From Cyanothece sp. UBA12306 (lineage in GTDB: Bacteria > Cyanobacteriota > Cyanobacteriia > Cyanobacteriales > Microcystaceae): DNA of 5,406 nucleotides. Each line of letters starts with the position of its first letter. Position 1 is the first letter of the stretch. Below the pieces are notes generated by a model. The model saw only the letters and a list, made by a program, of their open reading frames with translations. It did no database searches and was not told the DNA's origin. Position numbers and translations under genes: made by a program. The DNA is taken from NCBI GenBank assembly GCA_003448685.1, contig DLXW01000010.1, positions 39,064-44,469 on the forward strand, given 5' to 3'. Positions 5,328 through 5,406 of this stretch are shown here, one piece after another.

Positions 5328-5406
5328 ATGGTTACCATACAAAAACTAACCGAGGAATTTCATACCAAATTATTAATTAATTCTTTCTTAACCTGCATTA
5401 TTCATG
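5328..5406 (+). CDS. Possible start of a further gene, cut by the window end
   Basis: An ATG at 5328 is preceded by GGAG (5315-5318) at 9 bases, a good ribosome binding site, and its frame stays open for 26 codons to the window edge. The product begins MVTIQKLTEEFHTKLL. I do not recognise it, and 26 open codons are not enough to establish coding. The upstream stretch 5162-5327 holds only AT-rich sequence and a small stem (GGAAA/TTTCC, 5279-5291). I found no convincing -35/-10 pair there. Confidence 0.3.
   Translation, partial: MVTIQKLTEEFHTKLLINSFLTCIIH

Overview
The window looks like a piece of a unicellular cyanobacterial chromosome (Crocosphaera/Cyanothece-like). The clearest indications are a glucose-6-phosphate isomerase of the cyanobacterial type, three HIP1 octamers (GCGATCGC) inside that gene, and a GGTGGGC/GCCCACC stem-loop after it of a kind often seen between cyanobacterial genes. 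The assignment is from recognition only; no database search was possible.

Layout: (1) Positions 1-2561, plus strand: the 3' part of a large ROCO gene, cut off at its 5' end by the window edge. It encodes at least eleven 23-residue leucine-rich repeats, a Roc GTPase domain, a COR region, a small cysteine cluster, a proline/asparagine-rich linker and one C-terminal membrane helix. The reading frame is open back to the first base, so the TTG at 297 inside the repeats is not a real start. (2) Positions 2562-2717: a non-coding gap between convergent genes, holding a roughly 130-bp segment bounded by short inverted repeats (possible MITE remnant). (3) Positions 3355-2718, minus strand: a two-gene toxin-antitoxin operon, PIN-domain toxin first and ribbon-helix-helix antitoxin second, with a near-perfect 24-bp palindrome over the predicted -10 region as the likely autoregulatory operator. 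(4) Positions 3356-3552: a divergent intergenic region shared by the toxin-antitoxin operon and pgi. (5) Positions 3553-5133, plus strand: pgi. (6) Positions 5134-5406: a stem-loop, AT-rich sequence with no complete gene, and possibly the start of another plus-strand gene at 5328.

The ROCO gene and the toxin-antitoxin pair form an accessory block next to a core metabolic gene. The block is AT-rich and has no HIP1 site that I could find. Nothing in the sequence shows that the ROCO protein and the toxin-antitoxin pair act together, since they are convergent and separately transcribed. The most interesting item is the membrane-anchored ROCO protein: its leucine-rich repeats are nearly identical at DNA level and its Roc domain has a degenerate guanine-specificity motif. 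A sensor or signalling role, possibly in defence, is plausible but is inference.
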